Shown here piece by piece: positions 8,829-17,597 of a stretch of DNA of 64,000 bases. The notes under the pieces are model-generated. The model ran no database searches. It was not told the origin of the DNA and worked only from the letters and a program-made list of their open reading frames with translations. The number at the start of each line of letters is the position of its first letter. Positions within the stretch are counted from its first letter, which is position 1. Source of the DNA: Isoptericola peretonis (lineage in GTDB: Bacteria; Actinomycetota; Actinomycetes; Actinomycetales; Cellulomonadaceae); assembly GCA_023241745.1 (NCBI GenBank), contig JALQCY010000004.1:62001-126000 (forward strand). Reading direction: 5' to 3'. Position numbers and translations under genes: made by a program.

Positions 8829-10474
8829 GGGACGTCCTTCCTGGGGGTGGCGAGTCGCGCGTATACGCCGGCGTACCTGCCCACGAGCCGCTCCCACGTG
8901 CGCTCGGCGGCCACGCTCCGCCCGGCGGCGACGAGCGCGGCGCGGTGGTCGGCGTCGTCGAGCACGCGCGCGACGGCGTCGGCCCAGGCGTCGGTGTCGT
9001 CGGGGTCCACGAGGGCGCCGGCGGGGGAGCCGCCGGCCGGCTCGAGCGGCGACAGCACCTCGGCCAGCGCGGGCAGGTCGCTCGCGACGACGGGGCGGCC
9101 GAGGGCCATCGCCTCGACGGGCTTGAGCGGGGTGACGAGCCGGGTGACGCGGTCGGGGCGGCGCGGCACCAGGACGACGTCGAGGGCGGCGAGGTAGGTG
9201 CGTGCCACGTCGCGGGGCACGCGGCCGGGCAGCAGGGCGTGCTCGCCCAGCCCGAGCTCGGCGGCGAGCCGCAGCAGCCGGGGCCGGTCGACGCCGTCGC
9301 CCACGACGAGGGCGGACACGTCGATGCCGCGCGACCGCAGCAGGGCGACGGTGCGCAGCACGGTGTCGAGGCCCTCGTACCCGACGACGCTGCTCACTGT
9401 GCCGACGACGAACGACGCGGTGCGCAGCCCCAGCGCGGCCCGCGCCTCGGTGGCCGACGGCGCGGGTTCCAGCAGGGCGGCGTCGACGGCGTTGGGCACC
9501 ACGGTGATGCGGGCGCCGGGCACGCCGCGGCCGATCAGCTCGTCGCGCATCGTGCCGCTGAGGGTGACGACGTGGTCGGCTGCCAGGGCCAGCGCCGTCT
9601 CCTTGGCCCGCAGCAGGGCGAAGCGCTCGGACGCGGCGGCGCGCTCGCGCGCCTCGGGAGTCGGGTGCGAGGCGGCCCACGTCTCCTCCGGAAGCCCCCG
9701 CACCTCGTACACCCAGGGCAGGCCGAGGCGTCGTGCGGCCGCGCGGGCGGCGTCGCCGGTGGTCCACGGGGTGGTGGCGTGCACGACGGCGGGACGCGCC
9801 TCCTCGAGCGCGCGGACCAGCAGGTCCACGCCGTCCGCGGCCCGACGGCGGTGGTCGGCCGGCAGCGATCGCGGCACGAGGCGCCGGTACCGCACGCCGT
9901 CCACCAGGTCCTCGCCACGCGCGCCGAGCGCCCCGATCATCAGGGGGTAACCCGCGCGGGTGGTCGCGGTGACCGGGTGCCCGGCCGCCCGCTGCGCCGT
10001 GAGGATCGCGTGCGTGCGCAGCGTGTAGCCGCTCTGCGTGTGCGGCAGCGAGTTGGTCAGGTGGTGATGCACGGGGAGGGAAATTTCACCCTGTCCGAGT
10101 TGCGAAGATTTTTCACCCGCTTGCCTCCGGAAACCGTCCGGATGATGAGACGTTTCAGGCGGGGTCGGGGCCTCCAGGAGCGCGACCTGCGCCAGCAGCG
10201 ACTCCCGGACGCGGCGCCCGGAGCGGGTCGTCGGTGCCGCGGCGCGGACGGCGGAGACGTCGCCCGCCTGCCACGCGGCGCGCAGCCGCCCCGCCTCCCC
10301 GGTGGTCCCGTCGCCCAGCAGCCGCTCCACCCGCGGCACGACGACGGCGCTGACCCGTGCGGGGGTGCGGCGGGCCGCCTGCAGCACCAGCCAGGCCGGG
10401 TCGGTGAGCAGCGTGCCGCCGACGAACGAGGCGGCCAGGCGGGCGTTGCGCGCGAGCTCGCCCCACCGCGTCAT
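8825..10474 (-). CDS. Glycosyltransferase, GT4-like, with long N-terminal extension
   Basis: A 549-residue protein. Residues 1 to about 145 form an alanine/arginine-rich extension, perhaps membrane-associating. The GT-B enzyme follows: SGYTLRTHAILTAQRAAGHP (acceptor loop), LPWVYEVRGLPEETWA, RITVVPNAVDAALLEP (hinge), VVGTVSSVVGYEGLDT and TPLKPVEAMALGRPVVASD (donor-binding region with the usual E-A pair). The ATG at 10474 overlaps the stop of the preceding glycosyltransferase by 4 nt (ATGA). A short AT-richer patch at 10080-10130 lies inside the gene. It probably adds a sugar to the polymer ligated by the adjacent LCP protein; specificity is unknown. Confidence 0.85.
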   Translation of the reverse strand: MTRWGELARNARLAASFVGGTLLTDPAWLVLQAARRTPARVSAVVVPRVERLLGDGTTGEAGRLRAAWQAGDVSAVRAAAPTTRSGRRVRESLLAQVALLEAPTPPETSHHPDGFRRQAGEKSSQLGQGEISLPVHHHLTNSLPHTQSGYTLRTHAILTAQRAAGHPVTATTRAGYPLMIGALGARGEDLVDGVRYRRLVPRSLPADHRRRAADGVDLLVRALEEARPAVVHATTPWTTGDAARAAARRLGLPWVYEVRGLPEETWAASHPTPEARERAAASERFALLRAKETALALAADHVVTLSGTMRDELIGRGVPGARITVVPNAVDAALLEPAPSATEARAALGLRTASFVVGTVSSVVGYEGLDTVLRTVALLRSRGIDVSALVVGDGVDRPRLLRLAAELGLGEHALLPGRVPRDVARTYLAALDVVLVPRRPDRVTRLVTPLKPVEAMALGRPVVASDLPALAEVLSPLEPAGGSPAGALVDPDDTDAWADAVARVLDDADHRAALVAAGRSVAAERTWERLVGRYAGVYARLATPRKDVP

Positions 10475-11799
10475 CGGGCGCCCTCGGTCGCGCGGAGCGG
10501 GCCGACCAGCGACCCGAGCAGGTCGAGGTACCGCTCGGCGAGGACGTCGTCGTCGGCGTTCTCCGCCACCCACCGCGCGGCGAGCGGGTCCGCCTCGGGC
10601 ACGGTGCCCGAGGAGGCCCAGCCCGACCACAGCTCGGTGAGCGCGTCGACGTCACCGGGCGGCACCACCGACCCGGCGCCCGAGCGGCTGACCAGGGCCG
10701 CCGCCTCGCCCGCGACGCAGGCGGTGGCGTAGGCGCCGGAGGCCATCACCTCGTACAGCTTGGACGGCACGGTCCACTCCAGGGGCTTCCAGTCGCGCAA
10801 CGACACGACGACGGTGTCCGCCCATGCGTAGTAGCGGCGGACCTCCTCGTGCGGCACGGGACCGACGAACGTCACGGGCGCGTCGAGCTCGGCCGCGAGG
10901 TTCTCCAGGAACGGCACGCGGGCGCCGGCGCCGACGATGCGGACGTCCAGCGGCAGCCCGCGTCGCGCGACGTTGGCCGCCGCCCGCACCACCGACTGCA
11001 GGTCCTGCGCCCGGCCGACCGTGCCGGCATACACCGCGCGCAGCGGGCGGGCCGGGGGGAGGGCGTCGGAGTCCCGCGGGTCGGGCTCGGGCGCGTCGTC
11101 GGCCGTCAACGGCTGGAACGACGTGCCGTTGCGCACCACCGCCACGTGCCTCACACCCCGCTCGAGCAGCACCTGGGCGAAGGTCTCGGTGGTGGTCACG
11201 ACGGCGTCCGCCCGCGCCTGCAGCCGCGACACCGCGCGGTGCACGACGGCGCGCGCGCCGGCCAGCAGCCGGGAGGTGAGGGAGCGCCGCGCGTCGAGGA
11301 CGCCGCTGGGTTCGATGAGGTCCGGCCAGGCGTCGCGCATCTCGATCACGAGCCGCGCGCGCAGCGCGCGCGCCAGCAGCCAGGCCGCGAACATCGACGG
11401 GATGCCGGGCACCGTGCCCACCACGACGTCGGGCCGCTCCGGGCGGTGCCGGAAGAACCGCAGCCCGAGCACCACGGCGCTCCCGGCGGCGACGGCCTGG
11501 TCGATCGTGCGCGAGAGCAGGTCGGCCGCATGCGGGCGGAACCTCGTGCGCACCACGCGCTCACCGTGCCGGCCCCGGGAGACCGACCCGGGACGGTAGG
11601 CGGCCCGTGCGTCCTGCAGCCTGCCGGTCGGGTAGTGCGGGGGAGGGGTCAGGACGGCGACGTCCACGCCCGCCTCGAGGAGCCGCGGCGTCAGGGTGTC
11701 CCAGCGCCGCTGCGGGGCACCGTGCTCGGGCGGGTAGTGGTGCGTGACGAGCAGCACGCGCGGACGCGACGGCGTCGCCGTCGACCTGGTGCCCCGCAT
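10471..11799 (-). CDS. Glycosyltransferase, GT4-like
   Basis: A 442-residue GT-B enzyme. VLLVTHHYPPEHGAPQRRW is the N-terminal acceptor region seen in WcaI-like GT4 enzymes. RLVIEMRDAWPDL and VVRNGTSFQPLT mark the domain junction, LRAVYAGTVGRAQDLQSV begins the C-terminal domain, and VPSKLYEVMASGAYATACV is the nucleotide-sugar site. The ATG at 11799 has a purine-rich GAGGCGAGGA just upstream. First gene of the leftward GT-GT-LCP operon, divergent from the LCP gene at 11928 with 128 bp between them. Confidence 0.87.
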   Translation of the reverse strand: MRGTRSTATPSRPRVLLVTHHYPPEHGAPQRRWDTLTPRLLEAGVDVAVLTPPPHYPTGRLQDARAAYRPGSVSRGRHGERVVRTRFRPHAADLLSRTIDQAVAAGSAVVLGLRFFRHRPERPDVVVGTVPGIPSMFAAWLLARALRARLVIEMRDAWPDLIEPSGVLDARRSLTSRLLAGARAVVHRAVSRLQARADAVVTTTETFAQVLLERGVRHVAVVRNGTSFQPLTADDAPEPDPRDSDALPPARPLRAVYAGTVGRAQDLQSVVRAAANVARRGLPLDVRIVGAGARVPFLENLAAELDAPVTFVGPVPHEEVRRYYAWADTVVVSLRDWKPLEWTVPSKLYEVMASGAYATACVAGEAAALVSRSGAGSVVPPGDVDALTELWSGWASSGTVPEADPLAARWVAENADDDVLAERYLDLLGSLVGPLRATEGAR

Positions 11800-11913
11800 C
11801 GTCCTCGCCTCGCCTCGCTCGTCGTGCCCCGCGCAACCGTCCCGCGGTGCACGGGCGAATGCTACGGCGCAAAGCGTCACGGTCGGAACACAGGATCTCC
11901 GCGATCCGAGCCG

Positions 11914-11919
11914 TAGGAT
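11914..11919 (+). promoter_or_regulatory. -10-like hexamer before LCP gene
   Basis: TAGGAT, 8 nt upstream of the GTG at 11928. No Shine-Dalgarno sequence is present, so a leaderless mRNA is likely. Confidence 0.45.
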
Positions 11920-11927
11920 TCCGCCCT

Positions 11928-13019
11928 GTGAGCCGAGCCTCCGTCGACCCGACGACCTCCCCTGCGCCCGCCGGGGCGCCGTCCCCCCGCCGTCACGCCC
12001 GCACCGGGTCGCGCAGCACGCGCCGCGTGCTCGCCGTGGTCGGCGTGGTCGTCCTGGTGCTCGCCGCCGCGGGGTTCGGCGCGGCGTGGTGGTTCCAGCG
12101 GAGCCTGGACTCCAACATCGAGCGGCTGGGCGACCCGTTCGCGGCGATCGAGACGCCCGAGGGCGAGGCCGCCGAGCCGGCGGAGGAGAACGAGGCCGTC
12201 AACCTCCTGGTGCTGGGCTCGGACAGCCGGATCTCCGCCGGTGACCCGTCGCAGTGGGAGGCCGGCGCGCAGCGCACCGACGCGATCATGCTCGTGCACC
12301 TGCCGGAGGACCGGAAGAGCGCCCAGGTGGTCTCCATCCCGCGCGACTCGTGGGTGGACATCCCCGGGCACGGCGAGGCCAAGATCAACGCCGCGTTCTC
12401 CTACGGCGGCCCGTCCTTGATGATCCAGACGGTCCAGGACCTCACCGGTGTGCAGATCGACCACTTCGTGGTCACCGACTTCGAGTCGTTCACGGCGATG
12501 ACGGACGCCCTCGACGGCGTGCGCATCCGCGTGCCGGAGGACATCGGCGACGGCGACCAGGTCTTCTTCCACAAGGGCGTGCACATGATGTCCGGCGAGG
12601 AGGCGCTGAAGTACACGCGCCAGCGGCACGGCCTGAACAACGGCGACTTCGGCCGCGTGCAGCGCCAGCAGAACTGGATGCGCGCCATCCTCGCCAAGGT
12701 CAACAACAACCGGAACGACGTCGGCATGATGTCCGACTTCTTCACCACGGTCAGCAAGTCGGTGGCCGCCGACGACGGCTTCACCATCGACCGGATGCGC
12801 AACCTCTACATGAGCGCGCGCGGGCTCAGCACCAACGACGTCGACTTCATGACCGCCCCGTACTCGGGCACCGGCCGGAGCGACGACGGGCAGTCGATCG
12901 TCGTGCTCGACCGGGCGCGCTTCGACCCGCTCATGGAGGCGATCGCGAACGACGAGGCCGGGCACTACGTCGAGGAGCACGCCGACGACCTCGAGGTGCT
13001 CCCGGCCACGGTCAAGTAG
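11928..13019 (+). CDS. LytR-CpsA-Psr (LCP) family ligase, membrane-anchored
   Basis: A 363-residue protein with a cytoplasmic Pro/Ala/Arg-rich N-terminus, one membrane helix (RVLAVVGVVVLVLAAAGFGA, about residues 28-47), and an external LCP domain: VNLLVLGSDSR, QRTDAIMLVHLPEDR, VVSIPRDSWVDIPGHGEAKI, GEEALKYTRQRHGLNNGDFG. This is the canonical topology of enzymes that attach teichoic-acid or arabinogalactan-like polymers to peptidoglycan. GTG 11928 is chosen because it follows a TAGGAT -10-like hexamer by 8 nt; the upstream in-frame ATG at 11847 lies within the divergent promoter zone. The next gene starts immediately after the stop. Confidence 0.9.
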   Translation: MSRASVDPTTSPAPAGAPSPRRHARTGSRSTRRVLAVVGVVVLVLAAAGFGAAWWFQRSLDSNIERLGDPFAAIETPEGEAAEPAEENEAVNLLVLGSDSRISAGDPSQWEAGAQRTDAIMLVHLPEDRKSAQVVSIPRDSWVDIPGHGEAKINAAFSYGGPSLMIQTVQDLTGVQIDHFVVTDFESFTAMTDALDGVRIRVPEDIGDGDQVFFHKGVHMMSGEEALKYTRQRHGLNNGDFGRVQRQQNWMRAILAKVNNNRNDVGMMSDFFTTVSKSVAADDGFTIDRMRNLYMSARGLSTNDVDFMTAPYSGTGRSDDGQSIVVLDRARFDPLMEAIANDEAGHYVEEHADDLEVLPATVK

Positions 13020-13021
13020 CC

Positions 13022-14512
13022 ATCGGGTCGTCGACGGCGGTCCGGCGCTCGCGCGGGCCCGCCCTGGCCACGGTGCTGACGGTCCTGGCGCTGGTCCTGC
13101 TCGGGTCGGTGCTGGCGGCCTGCGGGCCGGCGGCCGGCCCGGGCGCCGCCGCGGGGGCGTCGTCGCACCCGACCGCCACGGCGGAGGACCCGACCGCGGC
13201 GCCCGCGCCGTCGGCGCACCCGGTGCCCACGTGCCCGTGGGGCGGGCGGCTGGACCGCCCGGACCCCACCGTCCGCGCCGCCTACGCCGTGACCGGCTAC
13301 TTCGTGCTCACGGACCCCGACCGCTGCGCCACCCGCGCCAAGGTGCAGGGCGCGCACGCGATCGGCGCCGACACCCTGGTGACGTTCGGCGCCGAGCTCA
13401 CCCCGGCCACGCCGGCCGACCTGCGCCCGGGCGCGGACGACGAGCGGTTCGCCGGCTTCACCGTCGACGGCGCGGACGGCTACGACGGCGCCGTCGCCCG
13501 CACCGGCGGGGGCAGCGTGCGGCACGTCTACACGTACGCGAACAAGACGGCGTTCAGCGACGCCGCGCTGTTCTGCCCGGGCCGGGACGGGCGCACGGCG
13601 ACGCCCCGGGGCACGTTCACGTGGTGGCTGCTGCCCGTCGAGGGCGGGTACAGCGACTGCGACTCGCCGAGCCGCACCTACGACCTCGTGGTCGCGTTCC
13701 ACGCCTCCGCGAAGGACGCGGACACGGTGCTCGTGGCCGACGCGGAGCTGTTCGGGATGTCGGTCTACCTGGGGCTGCCGAAGCCCGCCCCCGACCCCGA
13801 GGTGCCGTACGTCGCCGACGACTCGTACACCCAGACCCTCGGCGGCTTCACGTCCCGCGTCCTCGCCGACTGGGAGGCGAAGTTCGGTCGCAGCGACGCG
13901 TTCGCCGGCGCCTACCAGTCGCTCGAGACGGCCGTCTTCACCGACGCGGGCACGTGGGCGCCGAACCTTCGCGTGTACGAGCTGCAGCACCGCATCGTCG
14001 GGTTCCGGCTGCCGCGGGACAAGCAGCGGGTGGTGGTCAGCCCCTACGCCGACCTGCGCCGCGGTGAGGCGCCGGTCTCGGCGGTGCGTCCGGCGCTGCA
14101 GCGGATCGCGGACACCGCCGGGGGCGTGACGCTGATCCTCGCGCCGCAGGACGGCGGCGGCACCGGGCGTGTGGGCGTCTTCGGGCCCGCCGAGGGGGAC
14201 CGGCCCGTGCGCGCGGACCTGCGCGACGTCGTCGGCGACCCGACCGGTGCCACGACCTACGCCGAGGCGTACGCGGGCTCGACCGCCACGCTGTACGCCG
14301 AGGCCGCGCGCGTGCGGGGCGCCACGGTGTGGGCGAACGTCGAGGCGTTCCGGCCCCCGGGGACGGTGGGCCACCGTGCGCCCGGGGACCTCGCGACGCT
14401 CGACCGCCAGGTCGCGCTGGCGCGACCGCACGTGGCCAAGGTCATCGCCTATCGCTGGGACGACTACCTCGACGCGTCGGGCCTGGCCGAGCAGATCGCC
14501 GCGCGCGGCTGA
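13022..14512 (+). CDS. DUF4434-like lipoprotein; start codon uncertain
   Basis: About 496 residues. The in-frame sequence after the LCP stop gives a good lipoprotein signal: a basic region (AVRRSRGP), a hydrophobic core (VLTVLALVLLGSVL) and a lipobox LAAC, then an Ala/Pro/Thr linker. The C-terminal part (YADLRRGEAPVSAV, VTLILAPQDGG, ATVWANVEAF, VAKVIAYRWDDYLD) resembles DUF4434, a TIM-barrel domain related to glycoside hydrolases. No ATG, GTG or TTG precedes the signal's basic region in frame. The coordinate given uses an ATC; the first canonical start is GTG 13073, which would leave a 16-residue signal with no positive charge. It may trim or bind surface glycan; that is inference. Confidence 0.7.
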   Translation: MGSSTAVRRSRGPALATVLTVLALVLLGSVLAACGPAAGPGAAAGASSHPTATAEDPTAAPAPSAHPVPTCPWGGRLDRPDPTVRAAYAVTGYFVLTDPDRCATRAKVQGAHAIGADTLVTFGAELTPATPADLRPGADDERFAGFTVDGADGYDGAVARTGGGSVRHVYTYANKTAFSDAALFCPGRDGRTATPRGTFTWWLLPVEGGYSDCDSPSRTYDLVVAFHASAKDADTVLVADAELFGMSVYLGLPKPAPDPEVPYVADDSYTQTLGGFTSRVLADWEAKFGRSDAFAGAYQSLETAVFTDAGTWAPNLRVYELQHRIVGFRLPRDKQRVVVSPYADLRRGEAPVSAVRPALQRIADTAGGVTLILAPQDGGGTGRVGVFGPAEGDRPVRADLRDVVGDPTGATTYAEAYAGSTATLYAEAARVRGATVWANVEAFRPPGTVGHRAPGDLATLDRQVALARPHVAKVIAYRWDDYLDASGLAEQIAARG

Positions 14513-14527
14513 CCCTTCCACCCCGGG

Positions 14528-14595
14528 GACGTTGTGAGCGCGATTTCGGGGACAATCCGCGACCGAATTGTCCCCGAAATCGCGCTCACAACGTC
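14528..14595. repeat. Long palindromic repeat, subfamily A (copy 1)
   Basis: Perfect 29-bp inverted repeat (14528-14556 and 14567-14595) with a 10-nt loop. It begins GACGTTGTGAGCGCGATTTC. It sits between the convergent ends of the DUF4434 gene and the gene at 14600, so it can act as a bidirectional terminator. The same arm recurs at 33304-33369. Confidence 0.9.
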
Positions 14596-14599
14596 GAGG

Positions 14600-15067
14600 T
14601 CAGGCCGCGGTGTCGACGGCGACGCGGCCGTCGGCGAAGGTCATGCCCTGCACCACGGTGCCGGGGTAGCGGGCCGCGAGGAGGCGCTGCACGTCCAGGG
14701 CGATCCGCGCGTCCGGCTGGATCTGGACAGAGCCGGCGGGCAGGCCCTTGGAGGCGAGGACGGACTCGATGCGGTTCTTCGCCAGCCCGAGCAGCTTGTG
14801 CGCGGGCAGCCCGCCCGCGCTGGCGTCGACGGCGAGCACCGCGACGCCGCCGTCGAAGCTCTCGACCCGCAGCCGCGACCGCACGGCGGGCACGAGGCGG
14901 GTGGCGAGCTTGAGGGGCCCGGGCAGGTTCTTGACCGCCCGGGCGTCGGCGACGACCTCCAGCTCGGCGCCGGAACCGCCGACGGACGTGACGAATCGGG
15001 GCAGGGTCCGGCCTCCCAGGAGGCCGAGCTCGTTCAGGGTCTCCGCAAGGGACATCTCGGTGCGCAC
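14600..15067 (-). CDS. Hypothetical protein, about 155 residues
   Basis: I do not recognise the family. The protein has no membrane segment or signal. It consists of a short helical N-terminus (LAETLNELGLLGGRTLP) and a mixed alpha/beta body with repeated valine-rich strands (AELEVVADARAV, VAVLAVDASAGGLP, ARIALDVQRLLAAR, GMTFADGRVAVDT). GTG 15067 is chosen because TACGGT (15075-15080, minus strand) lies 7 nt upstream, the leaderless arrangement seen elsewhere here; an in-frame ATG at 15055 is the alternative. It lies between a palindromic terminator and the divergent MFS gene. No function can be given. Confidence 0.6.
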   Translation of the reverse strand: MRTEMSLAETLNELGLLGGRTLPRFVTSVGGSGAELEVVADARAVKNLPGPLKLATRLVPAVRSRLRVESFDGGVAVLAVDASAGGLPAHKLLGLAKNRIESVLASKGLPAGSVQIQPDARIALDVQRLLAARYPGTVVQGMTFADGRVAVDTAA

Positions 15068-15074
15068 GGCGCAT

Positions 15075-15080
15075 ACCGTA
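15075..15080 (-). promoter_or_regulatory. -10-like hexamer before hypothetical gene
   Basis: TACGGT on the minus strand, 7 nt before GTG 15067. Confidence 0.35.
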
Positions 15081-15207
15081 CTGGACTCCTGGCCCGGCGT
15101 GGGCCGGGTCACCACCGGGCTGGGAATAGAACGATTCGACAGTCTGTTGCCCAGGCAGACGACCGCGTGGATAGAGACGTCGAGAGACCCCGAGGAGAAG
15201 GAGACCA

Positions 15208-15267
15208 GTGGCACCGCCGAGCGATGAACGTACCCGGGACGAACCGACCCGGAGCCTCGCCCGATGA
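15208..15267 (+). CDS. Possible 19-residue leader peptide coupled to MFS gene
   Basis: GTG 15208 follows AAGGAG by 6 nt, the best ribosome site in this interval. The frame encodes a hydrophilic peptide (MAPPSDERTRDEPTRSLAR) and stops at TGA 15265-15267, which overlaps the MFS ATG at 15264 (ATGA). Either this is a coupled leader ORF or the MFS gene originally had a longer N-terminus joined by a now-shifted frame. It is too short for coding statistics. Confidence 0.4.
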   Translation: MAPPSDERTRDEPTRSLAR

Positions 15268-16610
15268 GCGCTACCTTCTCCTCCCTGAAGTACACGAACT
15301 ACCGCATCTGGTTCGCGGCCGCCCTCGTCGCCAACGTCGGCACGTGGATGCAGCGCATCGCACAGGACTGGATCGTCCTCACCGACCTCAGCGACGACTC
15401 CGGCATCGCCGTGGGCCTCACCACCGCGCTCCAGTTCGTGCCGTTCCTGCTGCTGTCCCCGTGGGCCGGCGTGCTGGCGGACCGCCTGCCGCGGCGCCGT
15501 CTCCTCATGGCGACCCAGGGCGGCATGGGCCTGCTCGCGCTCGGGCTCGGCGTGCTCGTCCTGTCCGGGCGGGCGGAGCTGTGGCACGTGTACGTGTTCG
15601 CCCTGCTGCTCGGCGTCGTGTCGGCGCTCGACAGCCCCGCCCGGCAGACGTTCGTCGCCGACATGGTCCCCGCCTCGAAGCTGCCCAACGCCGTCGGCCT
15701 CAACAGCGCGTCGTTCAACGCCGCCCGCCTCATCGGCCCCGGCGTCGCCGGCCTGCTCATCGCCGCCGTCGGCGCCGGTTGGGTCTTCATGATCAACGGC
15801 GTGACGTTCGGCGCGACGATCGCCGCCCTGGCCCTCATGCGCGTGCGCGAGCTGCGCCCCCAGCCCGCCGCGCCGCGGGCCAAGGGGCAGATCCGCGAGG
15901 GCGTGCAGTACGTGCGCGGGCGCTCCGACATCGTCGTGATCATGGTCGTGATGTTCGTGGTCTCGACGTTCGGCCTGAACTTCCAGCTCACCTCCGCGCT
16001 CATGGCGCGCGTCGAGTTCGGGCGCGGCGCGAGCGAGTACGGCATCCTCGGCTCCGTGCTGGCCATCGGCTCCCTCGCGGGGGCGCTGCTGGCGGCACGC
16101 CGCGACCGGCCGCGCGTGCGCCTCGTCATCGGCTCGGCGTTCGCCTTCGCCGTGACGACCGCGGTGCTGGGCCTCATGCCCACCTACTCGTCGTTCGTCC
16201 TGGCGTGCATCCCCGTGGGCCTGGCGTCCCTCACGATGATGACGGCGGCGAACAGCGCGCTCCAGGTCTCCACCGACCCCGTGATGCGCGGCCGGGTCAT
16301 GGCGCTGTACGTGATGATCTTCCAGGGCGCGACGCCGATCGGGTCGCCGATCGTCGGCTGGATCGGCGAGGCGTGGGGCCCGCGCTGGTCGATCCTCGTG
16401 GGGTCGGTCGCGACCTTCCTCGTCGCGTCCGCCGCGACCGTGTGGGCCGTGCGGCGGTGGCACCTTCGGGTGCGCTACCGCGTGCTGCGCCGCCCGCACC
16501 TCGAGGTGGTGTACCTCGACCGCGAGGTCCTGCAGGGGGTCACCACCCGGGACGGCGTGCGTCGCGAGCTGAGCCGCGCCGACGCCGAGCGGGTACCCAC
16601 CACGGCCTGA
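15264..16610 (+). CDS. MFS transporter (EntS / transmembrane secretion effector type)
   Basis: A 448-residue major facilitator protein of the EntS-like (MFS_3) branch. FSSLKYTNYRIWFAAAL and NVGTWMQRIAQDWIVLTDL at the N-terminus are hallmarks, followed by the loop motif GVLADRLPRRRLLM and DSPARQTFVADMV. About 10-12 hydrophobic helices extend to residue 400, then a cytoplasmic tail of about 45 residues. Drug or siderophore-like efflux is the usual inference for such proteins; the substrate is unknown. Its ATG is not preceded by its own good ribosome site but overlaps the stop of a 19-codon leader frame. It ends 10 nt from the convergent MHYT gene. Confidence 0.88.
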   Translation: MSATFSSLKYTNYRIWFAAALVANVGTWMQRIAQDWIVLTDLSDDSGIAVGLTTALQFVPFLLLSPWAGVLADRLPRRRLLMATQGGMGLLALGLGVLVLSGRAELWHVYVFALLLGVVSALDSPARQTFVADMVPASKLPNAVGLNSASFNAARLIGPGVAGLLIAAVGAGWVFMINGVTFGATIAALALMRVRELRPQPAAPRAKGQIREGVQYVRGRSDIVVIMVVMFVVSTFGLNFQLTSALMARVEFGRGASEYGILGSVLAIGSLAGALLAARRDRPRVRLVIGSAFAFAVTTAVLGLMPTYSSFVLACIPVGLASLTMMTAANSALQVSTDPVMRGRVMALYVMIFQGATPIGSPIVGWIGEAWGPRWSILVGSVATFLVASAATVWAVRRWHLRVRYRVLRRPHLEVVYLDREVLQGVTTRDGVRRELSRADAERVPTTA

Positions 16611-16620
16611 GGCGGGTAGG

Positions 16621-17454
16621 TCAGTGGCGCGGGGCCACCGGCTCCTGCCGGGCGGCGTGCCGCACGCCCCGCTCGCGGCCGCGTGACCTCCGCCGCATCC
16701 GGGCCTCGAACTCCTGCTGGTCGCGCATCTCCTCCTCCGTGGGCCACATGAGGACCACGAAGATCAGGGCCACGGTGAGCGCCGCGATCCCGAGGATGAG
16801 CGGCCCGAGCAGGTCGATGGCGGTGGTGCCGCCGGCGGGCACGCCCTCGGGCCCGGTGATCGTCAGCGCGGCCATGCCGGTGTAGTGCATGCCGCTCACG
16901 GCGACGCCCATGATGAGCGCCGCGCCGACGGTCGCGAGGCGGCCCCGCACGTTGGCGCTGAGCCACAGCGCGGCCGTGGCCGCGACGATCGCGACGAGCA
17001 CGGAGACGCCCACGACGGGCAGCGAGAACTCCATGTGGCCGGTCATGCGCATGGCGGCGATGCCCATGTAGTGCATGGCCGCGACGCCGAGCCCGGCGAC
17101 CACGCCGCCGGAGAGCAGCCACAGCGGCCGGCTGCCGCCGAACCCGACCAGGAACAGCCCGATCGCGACGACCACCACGGCGACGAGCGCGCTGAAGATC
17201 GTCTGCGGGATGTCGTAGTTGATCGGCATGTCCGTGACGGTGAAGCCGAGCATCGCGATGAAGTGCATGACCCACACGCCGGTGCCGCCGATCGCGACGG
17301 CGCCCACGAGCAGCCAGGCAGCACGCGTCCTGGTGTCCGAGGCCGCGCGGGCGCGCGAGGTGGCCGACAGGCCGGTCGCGGCGCCGAGGCACGACGCGGC
17401 GTACGCGAGCAGCGGGGTGATCGCTCCATAGGTGAAGTGGTGCATCTCCGGCAT
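16621..17454 (-). CDS. MHYT domain integral membrane protein
   Basis: A 277-residue protein with seven predicted membrane helices and the repeated MHYT signatures: WVMHFIAMLGF, AAMHYMGIAAM and GMHYTGMAAL. In the family these Met/His residues at the outer helix ends are proposed to bind copper and sense O2, CO or NO. Usually the domain is fused to GGDEF/EAL modules; here only a short basic cytoplasmic tail (residues 240-277, RMRRRSRGRERG) follows, so any signalling partner is separate. The ATG at 17454 is preceded by GGGAGGG. It is probably monocistronic. Confidence 0.88.
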   Translation of the reverse strand: MPEMHHFTYGAITPLLAYAASCLGAATGLSATSRARAASDTRTRAAWLLVGAVAIGGTGVWVMHFIAMLGFTVTDMPINYDIPQTIFSALVAVVVVAIGLFLVGFGGSRPLWLLSGGVVAGLGVAAMHYMGIAAMRMTGHMEFSLPVVGVSVLVAIVAATAALWLSANVRGRLATVGAALIMGVAVSGMHYTGMAALTITGPEGVPAGGTTAIDLLGPLILGIAALTVALIFVVLMWPTEEEMRDQQEFEARMRRRSRGRERGVRHAARQEPVAPRH

Positions 17455-17597
17455 AGCGGGCCCTCCCGGCATCCTCGCCCATCGATGACGAAGCGGCACG
17501 TTATCAGCCCGTGACCTTGTGGGTGAAAAGCACCGTCTGACCTGCGGTGATGCCGGGGCCATCCAGCGGGACTGCTCGGGCTGTGCGGAGGAGTCGG

